Below are positions 1-10,803 of a DNA stretch of 64,000 nucleotides, in pieces. The DNA lies in assembly GCF_004664715.2 (NCBI RefSeq), contig NC_051065.1, positions 152,856,826 to 152,920,825 of the forward strand, given 5' to 3'. A program made the position numbers and the translations under genes. The stretch's first letter is position 1, and each line of letters opens with the position of its first letter. Below the pieces are notes generated by a model. The model worked only from the letters and a program-made list of their open reading frames with translations, was not told the DNA's origin and searched no databases. The stretch comes from Peromyscus leucopus. Lineage: Eukaryota; Chordata; Mammalia; Rodentia; Cricetidae.

Positions 1-520
1 AGCAAGGGCTGAGGGTGGTGGGTAACATTCAGCCCTGTTTTACATAATCCCAGCCCCTCAAGCCTCATCTGCTCCAAGAGAGTTCTGCAAGAGCTCTCCT
101 GAGCAAGGAGGCTTCCTGTGGCAAAGCCACACAGCTGTGGCTGGTCAGGTGTTTCACCACACCATAGGAACAAGACATCCAGAAGACCTTGAGTGCCTTT
201 TGAGGTGCTAGTGAGCCTCTTGGCGACTGGGCATGGGTGGGACTGATACGGCAGAGAGGAACCGGATGGAAGCCTCTGGTGTGGGAACAGAAAGAAGAGG
301 AGGTAGAAAGCAAAGGCAAGCACTTCAAACACACTGCCTGCCCCAGATGTACCCTCTACTGGACACTCCCAAGCCCCTATAGCCCCAAGGACACCATCTC
401 TCCAAATACAAAACACAAAAAAAGAGGGAGGGGGATGGGGGTGTGCAATCCCAGCTACTCAGAAAGCCAAGGATTTTCTTCTAGGGAGTTCTTCCTGGGC
501 AGTTAATGGCTGAACCACAG
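1..520. other. Unassigned left edge
   Basis: I recognise no repeat family, splice-flanked exon or long frame here. The stretch is moderately purine-rich near 280-320 and 418-440 and ends before an A-run at 528-548. The short open frames on both strands have no family resemblance that I can see. Confidence 0.4.
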
Positions 521-600
521 ATGAGACAAAAAAAAAAAAAAAAAAAAATTAAACAAAAACAAAACAAAGCAAGATCTTCTACTTAAAAAAAAAAAAATCT

Positions 601-785
601 TGCCAGGTGGTGGTGGTGGTGGTGGAGGCGGCAGCAGCAGCAGCAGCAGCACATGCCTTTAATCCCAGCACTCGAGCTAGGCAGATCTCTGTGAGTTTGA
701 GGCCAGCCTGGTCTACAGAGCAAGATTCAGGACAAGCACCAAAACAAAACAGAGAAACCCTATCTTGAAAAAACAAAAACAAAAC
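601..785 (+). repeat. B1 SINE with expanded TGG and CAG triplets
   Basis: The B1 body (CTTTAATCCCAGCACT, then GAGGCCAGCCTGGTCTAC and an A-rich tail) is clear. The head, normally GGTGGTGG, has become (TGG)n at 607-624 followed by (CAG)n at 630-650. The two triplet tracts are adjacent and lie where the internal Pol III box A would be. Confidence 0.9.
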
Positions 786-798
786 AAACAAAAAATCT

Positions 799-917
799 TG
801 CTGGGCATGGTGGCTCACACCTTTAATCCCAGCACTCAGGAGGCAGAGGCAGGGGTGGATCTCTGTGAGTTCGAGGCCAGCCTGATCTAGACAGAGAAAC
901 CCTGTTTCAAAAAATCA
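799..917 (+). repeat. B1 SINE
   Basis: Starts GCTGGGCATGGTGGCTCACA, has the CTTTAATCCCAGCACTCAGG core and the GAGTTCGAGGCCAGCCTG arm, and ends in an A-rich tail. The right arm is shortened between CTGATCTA and CAGAGAAACC. Confidence 0.92.
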
Positions 918-959
918 AAACTATAAATAAATAATTACAGACATACAGACATAAATGGA

Positions 960-993
960 TGGATAGATAAATTAAATAAATAAATAAATAAAT
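960..993. repeat. (TAAA)n microsatellite
   Basis: Short AAAT/TAAA tract following the tail of the preceding B1, typical of SINE-tail expansion. Confidence 0.85.
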
Positions 994-1061
994 GTGAACA
1001 TCTCAGAATGACAGATGACAGTGAATCGTGGCCCAGTGACTGACGTAGAGTCCAGACCACT

Positions 1062-1285
1062 GGTTTTCAACCTGTGGGTCTCGACCCCTCTGGGGGACGA
1101 ATGACATTTTCACAGGGGTCACATATCAGATATCCTGCATCTCAAGATATTTGCATTATGATTCATAACAGTAGCAGAATTACAGTTATGAAGTAGCAAA
1201 CAAAATAATTTTATGGTTGGTGGTTACATCATGAAGAAATGAATTAAAAGGTTGCAGAATTAGGAAGATTGAGAACCACTGGCCT
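1062..1285 (+). mobile_element. URR1-like non-autonomous DNA transposon
   Basis: Begins TTTTCAACCTGTGGGTCTCG and ends with its imperfect inverse, TTGAGAACCACTGG, so the element has terminal inverted repeats. The interior matches the rodent URR1 pattern as I remember it (hAT-Charlie MITE): CACAGGGGTCACAT, ATTCATAACAGTAGCAGAATTA, GTTATGAAGTAGC. It has no coding capacity. A second, more diverged copy lies at 53738-53937. Confidence 0.8.
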
Positions 1286-1514
1286 AGATCGTGCATCAAG
1301 ACATATAGAAAGGGCTAGAGAGGCGTTGGAGGATGGGAAGCAGCCCGCCAGGCACTTATTGGACTCGGAGCCTGGCCCGCACAGTTCTCAGCATGACGTC
1401 ACAGGGCTGCCAGAGGCTCTTCTGCTTGGAACGCTGAAACTTGCGTCTGTTAGGAGTTTCAGATACATTATTTTGGGAAGCCATTTTCTTCCTTTTAAAA
1501 TTATTTACTAGTCC

Positions 1515-1727
1515 TTTGGAGACTTTGTATAGTGTATTTTGATCACATTCACTCCCTTCCCCCAAACTCCTCCCAGATCCACACCCCCCTCCCTACTCAC
1601 CGGACTTTATGCCCTCTGGTTTCGGTTTCGGTTTTTAACCCATTAAATCCCGTTTGTGCTGCCCATATACTCTTGGGTGTGGCCGTCCACCGGAGCACGG
1701 TGGACCCACCAGGAACTGCACCCTAAT
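1515..1727 (-). mobile_element. LINE-1 3'-end fragment
   Basis: The text ACTCCTCCCAGATCCACACC and GTGCTGCCCATATACTCTTGGG matches, in reverse orientation, the rodent L1 3' untranslated region as I remember it. Only this non-coding tail is present and no ORF2 is attached. Confidence 0.55.
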
Positions 1728-1779
1728 TAGACTCAGTGTGCTGTGAGTTATTTGTTCTCACTGACACTACCAGACTGAC

Positions 1780-2000
1780 AATAAAGTTTACTTTGAATCA
1801 GAGGGCGGAGTTAGCAACTAGCTGACTAGAATTAGCCATAGAGGTTTTGGAGGACCCAGGATACATATAGGGAGACACAGGAAGTAGTAGGGAAGGGCTC
1901 AGAAAGATTCACAGGCCTTTTGGATCAAGGAAGAAGAGAGAGGAGAGGTCACTGGTCTATTCTCCACTACTTCTCTGATCAATCAGGTTTTTAACCAAGC
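1780..2000 (+). repeat. LTR-like repeat fragment, version without B1 segment
   Basis: ATAAAGTTTACTTTGAATCAGAGGGC and the later TCTCTGATCAATCAGGTTTTTAACC align with the repeat at 18157-18542 and, inverted, at about 44191-44703. Those two copies carry a B1-derived block in the middle; this copy does not. Confidence 0.6.
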
Positions 2001-2074
2001 TGAGGGTGAAACCTACAGCGTAGTATGCTTTAGACAAGGTCTCTATGGCTGAACTACATCTGGACCCACACATC

Positions 2075-2297
2075 TTTTTATTTTTTTAGACTTATGTATT
2101 TTATGAGTGTTTTGCCTGCATGTATATAAGTGCACACGAGGCTTGCATGGTACCTACAGTAGTCAGAAGATGGCATCAGATCCCCTGGAACTGGAGTTGT
2201 GGATAGTTGTAAGCTACCATGTGTGCTGGAAATTGAATTCAAGCACTCTGGAAGAGTAACAAGGGCTCCTAACTACTGAGCCATCTTTCCAGTCCCC
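2075..2297 (-). repeat. B3/B2-type SINE
   Basis: Reverse-complement B2-superfamily text: TTTTGCCTGCATGTATATAAG, AGATGGCATCAGATCCCCTGG, ending CTGAGCCATCTTTCCAGTCC, the inverted tRNA-like head. Confidence 0.85.
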
Positions 2298-2729
2298 CTT
2301 TTTCCTTAGTACATAAGATGTATATCATGATTCAATTAATATATAGCAAGATACCTTGTGTTTAGTTAAGTTTAGTGGTTAAGGCACCTGGACAGTGTAA
2401 AAACATGCCTTTCCCACTAAAGACTTAAGGTGGATCAAGTGAGCGGTCCAGTCCAGTCCTTTGGCGAAACAGAGCCTATGCCAATCTTTAGGCAAGGGAC
2501 AGCAGCAGCCAGTGAGGCAAATGGATGGGAAATGCAAGGTTGCCACAGCAACAGTGGGATGTGCAGAGAGCTCCCTGTACACCAGGTGCTGGGCTAGAGC
2601 ATGTACAGGAATTTCTCCTAAGATGATTTTAACAGAGTAAAGGAAACTGAGGCCTCAGAGCCTTCCTAGCTGGTACCACTAACCTTATAACCCTTTCCAA
2701 AAGCATGAGAAGTGAGAGTCTAGGGCTTG
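2298..2729. other. No feature recognised
   Basis: No repeat, exon or long frame is recognisable here. The sequence is of ordinary composition. Confidence 0.4.
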
Positions 2730-2865
2730 AAGTAACCCAGCACTCAGGAGGCTGAGACAGGAGGATTGCCATGACTGACTTTGAGGCCAACCTGGGTTAT
2801 ATAAGAGGATCCAGGCCATGCAGAGTTACATGGAGAGACCCTGTCTCAAAACAAAACAACAGGCT
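2730..2865 (+). repeat. Old truncated B1 SINE
   Basis: CCCAGCACTCAGGAGGCTGA, GAGGCCAACCTGGGTTATAT and GAGACCCTGTCTCAAAACAA are diverged B1 blocks. The head is missing. Confidence 0.75.
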
Positions 2866-3868
2866 AGTCCTGACTTTAGACAAAATTTCAATTAAAGAAG
2901 TTCAATTCTCAGGAGAGGAGCAGGGAAATGAGAGGGTGGCATCACCTGTAGGCTTGCACAAATTCGTAAATACTGAATTTACTCCCCTCACCTGGGAATG
3001 AGTGTTTCAGCTGTGAGAGCTCCAGCCGAGGCTGGGAACGATGTTGAGTCTGTCCTTAACTGCCCTCTTCTGGTCACCAGAGGTGGAACCACTTTCCTCA
3101 GGGACCTGGCCCAGCCCCGTAAGGAGCAGTCCGGCATTCATCCCCAGCTTGGTACATGACAGAACTGTGTGTGGCCAAAGATAGAGTGTGGCAAGAACTA
3201 GCTTAGAGGATCGGGGCATCTGGAGTCAGGAACTTCAGAAAAATAAACAAATACAGGCAAGCGCCATGAAACCTGGATACCACAAAGAAGTATGAAGACG
3301 GAAGTCACGCAGAGGCAGGAGAGATAGGCGGAGACAGAAGCAGAGACACACAAAGAGACAGACAGACGAGCAGTGTCCCAGACATGAAGTCAGAAAGAGG
3401 CAGAGGGGCTTCGGGACCACAAGCCCTGTGCTGCTTTTCCGAGGTGGGGTTCCAGCAGGGAGAGCCCCGCCACGTTTTCCCACGGGTCTCCAGACCATCC
3501 TCACCCCTGTCTAGGAGAGGCAGGCTCTGATGGAACCTGACAGCCTGGTACAGACTGAATGAGATGGCTTCTCTGCATAGCCAGTCCAGTCTTACATTTT
3601 CCCAGAATGCACCATGTGTTCTCTCCTTGCGATCACATCTGCCTTTTCTCCTTTATAGGAGACACAGATGTGCATCACTTTGCCTCTTCTTTGTTATAGG
3701 AGATACAGATGTGCATCACTTTAATTGTATTCAGAAGAAAACAGAGCTGTGAACCTGCTGGCAGTGTTTGAACATCCTATGTTGGGCCCTGGCCCACAAC
3801 TGGTTTCTAGCACTAAAAAAAACAACAACAACAAAAAGTAGGAAATATTTAAAAAAAAAAAAAAAAAA
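2866..3868. other. Non-repetitive stretch with a 41-bp tandem duplication
   Basis: No gene recognised. At 3643-3683 and 3684-3724 the block containing TTATAGGAGA and ACAGATGTGCATCACTTT is repeated in tandem with period 41. The end (3835-3868) is an A-rich tract leading into a B1. Confidence 0.5.
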
Positions 3869-4110
3869 AAGCTGGGTTTACCAGTGTGGTGGCGTACACC
3901 TTTAATCAGAGACAGAGGCAGGTGGGGCTCTGTGATTTCGAGACCAGCCCAGTCTACATAGTGAGTTCCAGGACAGCCTGGTCAACATAATAAGATCCTG
4001 TCTCAAAAGAAGAAAAAGAGCATGGCTTGGTGGCCCACACCTACAGTTCCAACACTTGGCAACACTTGGGAGACAGAAGCAAAAAGATCAGAAGTTCAAG
4101 GTCAGTTTAA
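3869..4110 (+). repeat. Two adjacent diverged B1 SINEs
   Basis: The first (3869-4019) has GTGGTGGCGTACACCTTTAAT, GACCAGCCCAGTCTACATAG and an A-rich end. The second (4020-4110) restarts with GCATGGCTTGGTGGCCCACA and keeps only the left part. Confidence 0.75.
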
Positions 4111-4299
4111 GCTAAAAATGAGCTCAAGTCTAGCCTGAGCTCCATGAGTCCCTGTCTGAGGGGCGGGGCAGGGAGCTAGCTTCTTCCTGGGCTTGACTGA
4201 AGGCTCTGCCTGCCTGACCGCCTGCAGGGCCTGTTCCAGCCTTCCTGGACAGCCCTGTGGCCCCATGGGGCAGCGCCCTGTTGCTGGAGAGCTTCTCTC

Positions 4300-4403
4300 C
4301 AGGTTCCCCAAGCCCCGCAGTCCCACAATCCACTTATAAAATAATCACTCAGACGCTTATATCACTTATAAACTGTATGGCCGTGGCAGGCTTCTTGCTA
4401 ACT

Positions 4404-4455
<52 letters not shown>

Positions 4456-4860
4456 GTTTTTCGAGACAGGGTTTCTCTGTGTAGCTTTGCGCCTTTCCTG
4501 GAACTCACTTGGTAGCCCAGGCTGGCCTCGAACTCACAAAGATCCGCCTGCCTCTGCCTCCTGAGTGCTGGGATTAAAGGCGTGCACCACCACCGCCCGG
4601 CTGCTAACTGTTCTTTTATCTTAAATTAACCCATTTTTATAAATCTATACCTTGCCACGTGGCTGGTGGCTTACCAGCGTCTTCACATGCTGCTTGTCCT
4701 GGCGGTGGCTGCAGTGTCTCTCCCCCTTCTTCCTGTTTCTCCAATTCTCCTCTCTCTTTGTCCCACCTATACTTCCTGCCTGGTCACTGGCCATCCGTGT
4801 TTTATTTATATAGAGTGGTATCCACAGCAGCGCCCCATGAGCACTTTCAGCAGGGTCTGA
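4300..4860. mobile_element. Class II-like LTR relic interrupted by B1
   Basis: The two parts, 4300-4411 and 4602-4860, read through continuously once the inserted B1 is removed. Shared blocks with 6185-6558, 27487-27921 and 32075-32428 (CTTATAAAATAA, ATCTTAAATTAACCCA, ACTTCCTGCCTGG-CACTGGCCA) mark one LTR superfamily abundant in this window. Boundaries are approximate. Confidence 0.6.
4412..4601 (-). repeat. Young B1 SINE with 16-bp target-site duplication
   Basis: A T-run of over 40 (the inverted A-tail) precedes a near-consensus reversed B1. The direct repeat TGCTAACTGTTCTTTT flanks it at 4396-4411 and 4602-4617, so the insertion into the LTR relic is exact. Confidence 0.95.
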
Positions 4861-5166
4861 TGCATGCTAGGAGAGCAAGAGGAATGACGGGGGAAGGGGG
4901 GAGGGGGGGGTCATAGCAGGTGCAATTCTGCTTCATGGGGACAAATTCCTGCCTGCTTCCTGTTACAAACCCCACCTGCCTTACTCACCTGGGCCACATT
5001 CAGCTTCCTCCACAAAAACTGCCACCATCAGCTTCTGGAGCTGACCGCCCCCATTCTAATTCTCTTTCGGCCATTTGCCAAGAGGTGGCTTTGCCGCTCT
5101 GCACTTCTGTTTGCCCATACAGGAAATGGAATATTGATAGCACCAGCTTCCACTGCACAGGGCTGG

Positions 5167-5238
5167 GGCTCTGGAGCCAGATGAGCCTCGGAAAGTCTGT
5201 CTGGCTCTAGAGCCAGACGAGCCTCGGAAAGTCTGTCC
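5167..5238. repeat. 36-bp tandem duplication
   Basis: Unit 1 (5167-5202) and unit 2 (5203-5238) both read GGCTCT.GAGCCAGA.GAGC followed by CTCGGAAAGTCTGTC and differ at three or so bases. Confidence 0.9.
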
Positions 5239-5747
5239 AAATTTCAAGTTCTGGTCTGTACAAGGAACGCAGGGATTCTGAGCCTTTGGGGTACGTGCAG
5301 CTGATTAGATGCACCGAGAGACCCTGCTAGAGGTGAAGTGGGAAGATGACTTTGTGGCTTTCCAGAGTCCTCACTTCTCCCTCCATGACCAGCTCTTCCT
5401 GGTCCTCTTGGTCCTTCTCCATGGATCTAGCCTGTCCAGCTCCAGCTGCTAGTTGCCTTCAACAGCTCCTCTGCTCCTCCTAACCCGCAGGCTTCCCAGA
5501 CCACAGACCCTGCCAGAGTGGAGAACCAATCTCCAACGCCCCTGCTCCCCTTCACAGCCGGCTGTACTTTTCTCAAATTAGTCATGCTCGAGGGTCCGGC
5601 AGTTTGGAAGAATGTTAACTATGCCAGCAGTGCCTTGGCACTGATCCTCATCCAGAAAGACCTGCTTTTACAGGTATGTGGAGGTGTGTAATTCCCATCA
5701 CCTCTCCACTTCCTGCAGCTCCGAGGTAAGCCCAGGCTCAATTGTGC
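5239..5747. other. No feature recognised
   Basis: Pyrimidine-rich, apparently single-copy sequence. I see no SINE, LTR or coding exon. Confidence 0.4.
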
Positions 5748-5749
5748 AC

Positions 5750-5903
5750 TTTTTTTTTTTTGGGGGGGGGGGTTCCGAGACAGAGTTTCTCTGTGTAGCT
5801 TTAGCTTTGCGTCTTTCCTGGATCTCGCTCTGTAGACCAGGGTGGCCTCAAACTCACAAAGATCTGCCTGCCTCTGCCTCCCGAGTGCTGGGATTAATAC
5901 CCG
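5750..5903 (-). repeat. B1 SINE
   Basis: T-run and G-run followed by the reversed B1 (GAGACAGAGTTTCTCTGTGT ... CGAGTGCTGGGATTAA). TGTGCAC flanks both ends as a short target-site duplication. The terminal AGGCGTG block is deleted. Confidence 0.9.
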
Positions 5904-6184
5904 GCTGTGCACTCATGTTTAAAACTGTCTATCTGGTCCTTCATACAGTGCTCCTATAGACAGTCTTAAACTCCACATAGGTGGTACATTAGCACACTCC
6001 TTTCCATCCCTGCTCTGCCATCTACATTAACCCTCACAGATGCTTGGGGTTCGAACACATTCAGTTCATAGTACATGGGAATTCATTCCATTTGGTTCAT
6101 AGCTAAATAAACTCCTAACTTAAGGAATGTTATGACTCTTTCTCTGGTCAGTGGGGAAATTCATCTTTGAATGCACATTGTTTT

Positions 6185-6558
6185 AGTTGATCTTTTGTTG
6201 GTTGTAGCTGGAGTTTTCTCTCTGAGTCCCACCAAGCCCCAGCAGTCCCTTAGCCCACTTATAAAATAAACATACAGACACTTATATTATTTAAACTGCT
6301 TGGCCATTAGCTCAGGCCTATCATGGTCTAGCTCTTACTCTTATATTTAGCCCATTTTTATTAATCTATACTTTGCCATGTGGCTTATGGCTTATTGGTT
6401 GGTACCTTACATCTTCCTTGTCCTGGTGGTGGCTCCAGCAGTCTCCCCCTCTGCCTTCCTGTTCCCTCAATTCTCCTCTCAGTTAGTCCCACCTATACTT
6501 CCTGTCTGGCTACTGGCCAATCAGTGTTTATTTCTACAGAGCGATATCCACAGCAGTT
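6185..6558. mobile_element. LTR relic, same family as 4300-4860
   Basis: Contains CACCAAGCCCCAGCAGTCCC, TTATAAAATAAACATACAGA and ACTTCCTGTCTGGCTACTGG, which align with the other copies in this window. It ends near the B1 target-site duplication at 6559. Confidence 0.6.
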
Positions 6559-6576
6559 GGTCTTTTTTATTTTTCT

Positions 6577-6722
6577 TTCTTCAGGACAGGGTTTCTCTAT
6601 GTAGCTTTGGAGCCTGTCCTGGAACTCACTCTGTAGCACAGGCTGGCCTCAAACTCACAGAGATCCACCTGCCTCTGCCTCCTGAGTGCTGGGATTAAAG
6701 GCGTGTACCACCACCATCCAGG
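6577..6722 (-). repeat. B1 SINE with 18-bp target-site duplication
   Basis: Reversed B1 flanked by GGTCTTTTTTATTTTTCT at 6559-6576 and again at 6723-6740. The duplication is perfect. Confidence 0.95.
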
Positions 6723-6740
6723 GGTCTTTTTTATTTTTCT

Positions 6741-7130
6741 ATTGAAAATAGCCCTTAGTAGGAACATTTCTGTACTGCTGAAGTTTCTGTAGTTTAAACT
6801 CTAAACCTGCCCCGCCACACACACACCCATGCCTTGCCCTTCCTCCATACCCAAACCCTGATGTTCAGACCTGGTTCAGACAACCTTGAGGCATGGTCAC
6901 TTTACATAACTAGACAGTGCCCAAGTTCTGTTACTGGGGCAGGGGTTCAGGGTGGGGGTGGGGATCTCATTCCATGAACTGCTTTCAGTAAGGATCCAGA
7001 GTGAGCTCAGATGTTAGGCAGCCCAGCAGAGCAGAATCACAGAATTTTAGTATCCGTCTCTTTCCCTTCCTGTTCCTAAAGACAAACTTAAATACACCCT
7101 CCAGACTCACTAGCTCTTAGCTGGCTTAAA
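6741..7130. other. No feature recognised
   Basis: Single-copy-looking sequence with a GGGTGGGGGTGGGG tract near 6950. No repeat family or exon is evident. Confidence 0.4.
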
Positions 7131-7149
7131 GATCAGTTGTTTTGTTTTG

Positions 7150-7294
7150 CTGGTTTTTCGAGACAGGGTTTCTCTTGTAGTCTTGGCTGGCCTGGAACTT
7201 GCTCTGTAGACCAGGCTGGCCTCGAACTCACAGAGATCCACCTGCCTCTGCCTCCCGAGTGTTGGAATTAGAGACTTGTGCCAACACGCCCGGC
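7150..7294 (-). repeat. B1 SINE
   Basis: Reversed B1 from TTTTTCGAGACAGGGTTTCT to CACGCCCGGC, flanked by AAGATCAGTT on both sides. Confidence 0.92.
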
Positions 7295-7439
7295 AAGATC
7301 AGTTATTTTGTAAGTCACATGCTTGGCAGTGAATAGCACCTCTGCCACATGTTACAACCTAAATGACTTTTCACAGTCCTTGAGGGCCACTTTTGTGGGG
7401 GGGAAAAGACTTTTTGTTGTTTGGGGATTTTGTTTGTTT

Positions 7440-7618
7440 TTAATTTATTTTTACTTTATGTTCATTGGTGTTTTGCCTACATGTATGTCTGTGTGAGGGT
7501 GTGAGAAGCCCTGGAACTGGAGTTATAGACAGATGTGAGCTGCCATGTGGGTGCTGGAACTGAACCCGGGTCTTCTGGAAGAGCAGGCACTCTTAACCAC
7601 TAAGCCATCTCTCCAGCC
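7440..7618 (-). repeat. B3 SINE
   Basis: Reversed B2-superfamily element: TTTTGCCTACATGTATGTCT, GGAACTGGAGTTATAGACAG, CTAAGCCATCTCTCCAGCC. Confidence 0.9.
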
Positions 7619-7635
7619 TGTTTTTTTTTTTTTTT

Positions 7636-7641
7636 AAAGAT

Positions 7642-7692
<51 letters not shown>

Positions 7693-7844
7693 TTATGTAT
7701 ACAGCATATGTGACTGCAGGCCAGAAGAGGGCACCAGATCTCATTACAGATGGTTGTGAGCCACCATGTGGTTGCTGGGAATTGAACTCAGGACCTCTGG
7801 AAGAGCAGTCAGTGCTCTTACCGCTGAGCCATCTCTCCAGCCCG
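7636..7844 (-). repeat. B2 SINE with long (ATTT)n tail
   Basis: The inverted tail is a long TTTA tract at 7642-7693, followed by the B2 body (GGCCAGAAGAGGGCACCAGA, ATTACAGATGGTTGTGAGCC) ending GAGCCATCTCTCCAGCCC. The CCAGAAGAGGGCAC block is the CTCF-like motif known from B2 elements. Confidence 0.95.
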
Positions 7845-7994
7845 TTTTTTTTTTTTTTTAAGACAGGGCCTTACTATGTTGCCCTAGCTAGCCTAGAACT
7901 CCTTATGTAGACCAGGCTTGCCTCAGACTCATAGAGATTGGCCAGCCTGTTTTCCCAGAATGCTGGAATTAAAGAAGTATGCCATCATGTGGGG
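7845..7994 (-). repeat. Diverged B1 SINE
   Basis: T-run, AAGACAGGGCCTTACTATGT and AATGCTGGAATTAAAGAAGT are old reversed B1 blocks. Confidence 0.75.
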
Positions 7995-8102
7995 CCAACA
8001 CTGACTCTTCAGCAGGCCTACAGACATCTAGTGGGTGTCTGAAACAACATGAGAAGGCTTAAGATCTTTGTTTTCATAGTCTGTCTGTTTTGCCATTTTA
8101 AC

Positions 8103-8304
8103 TTTTTTTTTTTTAATTATGTGTATGTCTGGGGGGGATTATGGGCATGTGAGTGCAGTTACTAAGGAGGCCAGAAGAGGGCATCAGATCTCCTGTACTT
8201 GTAGTTACAGGCACTTGTGAGCAGCCCAGTGTAGTGCTAGAAACTGAACTCTGGTCCTCTAGAAGAACAGGAAGTGCTCTAAACACTGAACCACCTCTCT
8301 AGCA
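8103..8304 (-). repeat. B3/B2 SINE, diverged
   Basis: Reversed: GAGGCCAGAAGAGGGCATCAG, ACTTGTAGTTACAGGCACTT, CTGAACCACCTCTCTAGCAC. Confidence 0.85.
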
Positions 8305-9323
8305 CTCCTTTAAAAAAAAAAGCAGGGGTACATTTAATTGGGGTGGCTTACATTTTCAGAGGTTTAGTCCATTACCATCATGGTGTGACATGGAGGCATG
8401 CAGGCAGACATGATGCTGGAGAAGTAGCCAAGAGTAGTCATCTTGACTTGCAGACAACAAGAAGTGGTCTGTCTCCCTGAGGGTAGCTTGAGCATAGGAG
8501 ACCTCAAAGCCCACCCCACAGTGACACTCCAACAAGGCTCCAACAAAGCCACAATTCCTTATAGTGCCAATCTCTTTTATAGGGCCATTTTCATTCAAAC
8601 CACCACATTCTACTGCCTGGCCCTCAAAGGCTTAAAGCCATTACATAATGAAAAAATGCATTCAGTCCAACTTCAAAAGTCCCTATCCATCTCAAATTTA
8701 TTTAAAAGTGTAAAGTTCAAAGTCTCTTCTGAGATTCACGCAACCTCTTAACTGTAATCCCCTATAAAATCAAAATCCAAAAGCAGATTACATACTTCCA
8801 ACATACAATGGCACAGGATATACTTTACCATTCCAAAATGTAGGGAAGGGAGCATAGTGAGGAAATACTGGACCAAGCAAGACCAGAAACCAGCTGGGCA
8901 AACTCCAAACTCTGCATCTCCATGTCTGATGTCAAAATACTCTTCAGATCTCCAACTCCTTTCAGTTTTGTTGACTGCAACACACTTCTTTCTCTTGGAC
9001 TGGTTCCACTCCCTGTTAGCAGCTCTCCTTGGCAGGTGTTCCATGGCTGGCATCTCCAACATCCTGGAGTCTCCAAGGCAATCCAGGCTTCATCTTCACA
9101 GCTTCACACAATAGCCTCTCTGTAGCTCCATTCAGGGACACCCCTGCCACATGCCTGACCTCAGCAGCTTTCCTTAATCATGGAAGCAAATTCCATAGTC
9201 CTTTTCTTCTATCCTTAATTCCAGAAACACATGTCTGACGCTGTTGCCAAGTTCTGCTGCTTGCTGGGGCTGGAACACAGCCCCTTTGGTCATTTACATT
9301 TTCACCAACTTTCTATTTTCGAT

Positions 9324-9414
9324 GGTGAGATCAGGCTGGCCTCAAACTCAGAGATCTACCAGCCTCCATCTCTGGAGTGCTGGGAGTAAAGGCATGCACC
9401 ACCACACCTGGCCC
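9324..9414 (-). repeat. Partial B1 SINE
   Basis: ATCAGGCTGGCCTCAAACTC through AGTAAAGGCATGCACCACCA; only the left monomer half, in reverse. Confidence 0.85.
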
Positions 9415-9791
9415 TAAGCTTTTCTTTAATTCCTTTTCACAAGTTGGAAAGTTAGCTGGGTGGAATTTTTCACTGAGGTCACCACTCCCTTTATTCCATT
9501 TCTTTATCTGTTCATCTCCTTGAACACAGGACTTAATTACACTCCACTTCCTGGTGTGCTCCTTTTGCCTCCAATTTTACATTTGTAATTTACCCTGCTC
9601 AGCTTACTCCTTTTCATTATAAATCTTCATTAGAACTATCACTAATAACCACACAGCAGAGTCTATTCTAGGCTGTTTGGAGATTTCCTCTGCCAATGGA
9701 ATTAACCCAAATCTCTTCACTTTAGCCTCAGGAAGCTTTTTTGTACAAGGGCAAAAAGTAGCCACATTCTTTACCAAAATATAAAAACAAT

Positions 9792-9977
9792 CGGGGCTGG
9801 AGAGATGGCTCAGAGGTTAAGAGCATTGACTGTTCTTCCAAAGGTCCTGAGTTCAATTCCCACCAACCACATGGTGGCTCACAATCATCTATAATGAGAT
9901 CTGATGCCCTCTTCTGGCCTGCAGGCAAAACATGCAGGCAGAATGTATTACTGTATACATAATAAATAAATCTTTAC
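9792..9977 (+). repeat. B2 SINE
   Basis: Near-consensus B2: GGGCTGGAGAGATGGCTCAG, CACATGGTGGCTCACAATCA, tail ATACATAATAAATAAATC. It sits within the MaLR-like interior. Confidence 0.95.
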
Positions 9978-10606
9978 AAAAAAAAGCCTCCGCAAATAAA
10001 TAAATAACAAAATCTTTAAAAAAAAAATCTCTAGGCAACATACTAAAATTTTTCTCCCCTGAAACCTTTTGAGTCAGGCCCCCACAGTTCAAGTCTTGCT
10101 CAGCACCACTGTCTTCCATACTCCTACTACTATGGACCATTAAGCAGCACTTACAGCATTCAACTGCTTTTCTAATCCACAGCCCCAAGGTCCATATTCC
10201 TTCAAACAAAAACATGGTCAGGCCTATCATAGCAATACCCTAGTCCCTGGTACTAACTTCTGTCTTAGTTAGAATTTCTACTGCTGTAAAGACACCATGA
10301 CCATGGCAACTCTTATAAAGGAAAAACATTTAATTTGGGAGCCTTACAATCTCAGAGGTAAGGTCCATTATCATTATGGTGTGACATGGCGGCATGCAGG
10401 CAGCATAGTGTTGGACAAGTAGCCGAGTGTCCTACTTCTTGACTTACAGGTAACAGGAAGTGGTCTGTCTCCCTGAAAGTAGCTTGAGCATAGAAGATCT
10501 CAAAGACTACCCCCACAGTGACACACTTCCTCCACACACAAGGCCACACCTATTCCAACAAAGCCACATCTCCAAACAGTGCCACTCCCTTTGGGGACCA
10601 TTTTCT

Positions 10607-10803
10607 TTCTTTCTTTCTTTTTTTTTAAGATTTATTTATTTACTATGTATACAATGTTCTGCCTGCATGTATGTCTGCAGGCCAGAAGAGAGCACTAGAT
10701 CTCATTACAGATGGTTGTGAGCCACCATGTGGGTGCTGGGAATTGAACTCAGGACCTCTGGAAGAGCAGTCAGTACTCTTAACCTCTGAGCCATCTCTCC
10801 AGT
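10607..10803 (-). repeat. B2 SINE inserted in MaLR-like LTR
   Basis: Reversed B2 after a TTTC-rich tract. The LTR text GGGGACCATTTTC occurs on both sides (10593-10605 and 10804-10816) as the target-site duplication. Confidence 0.93.
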
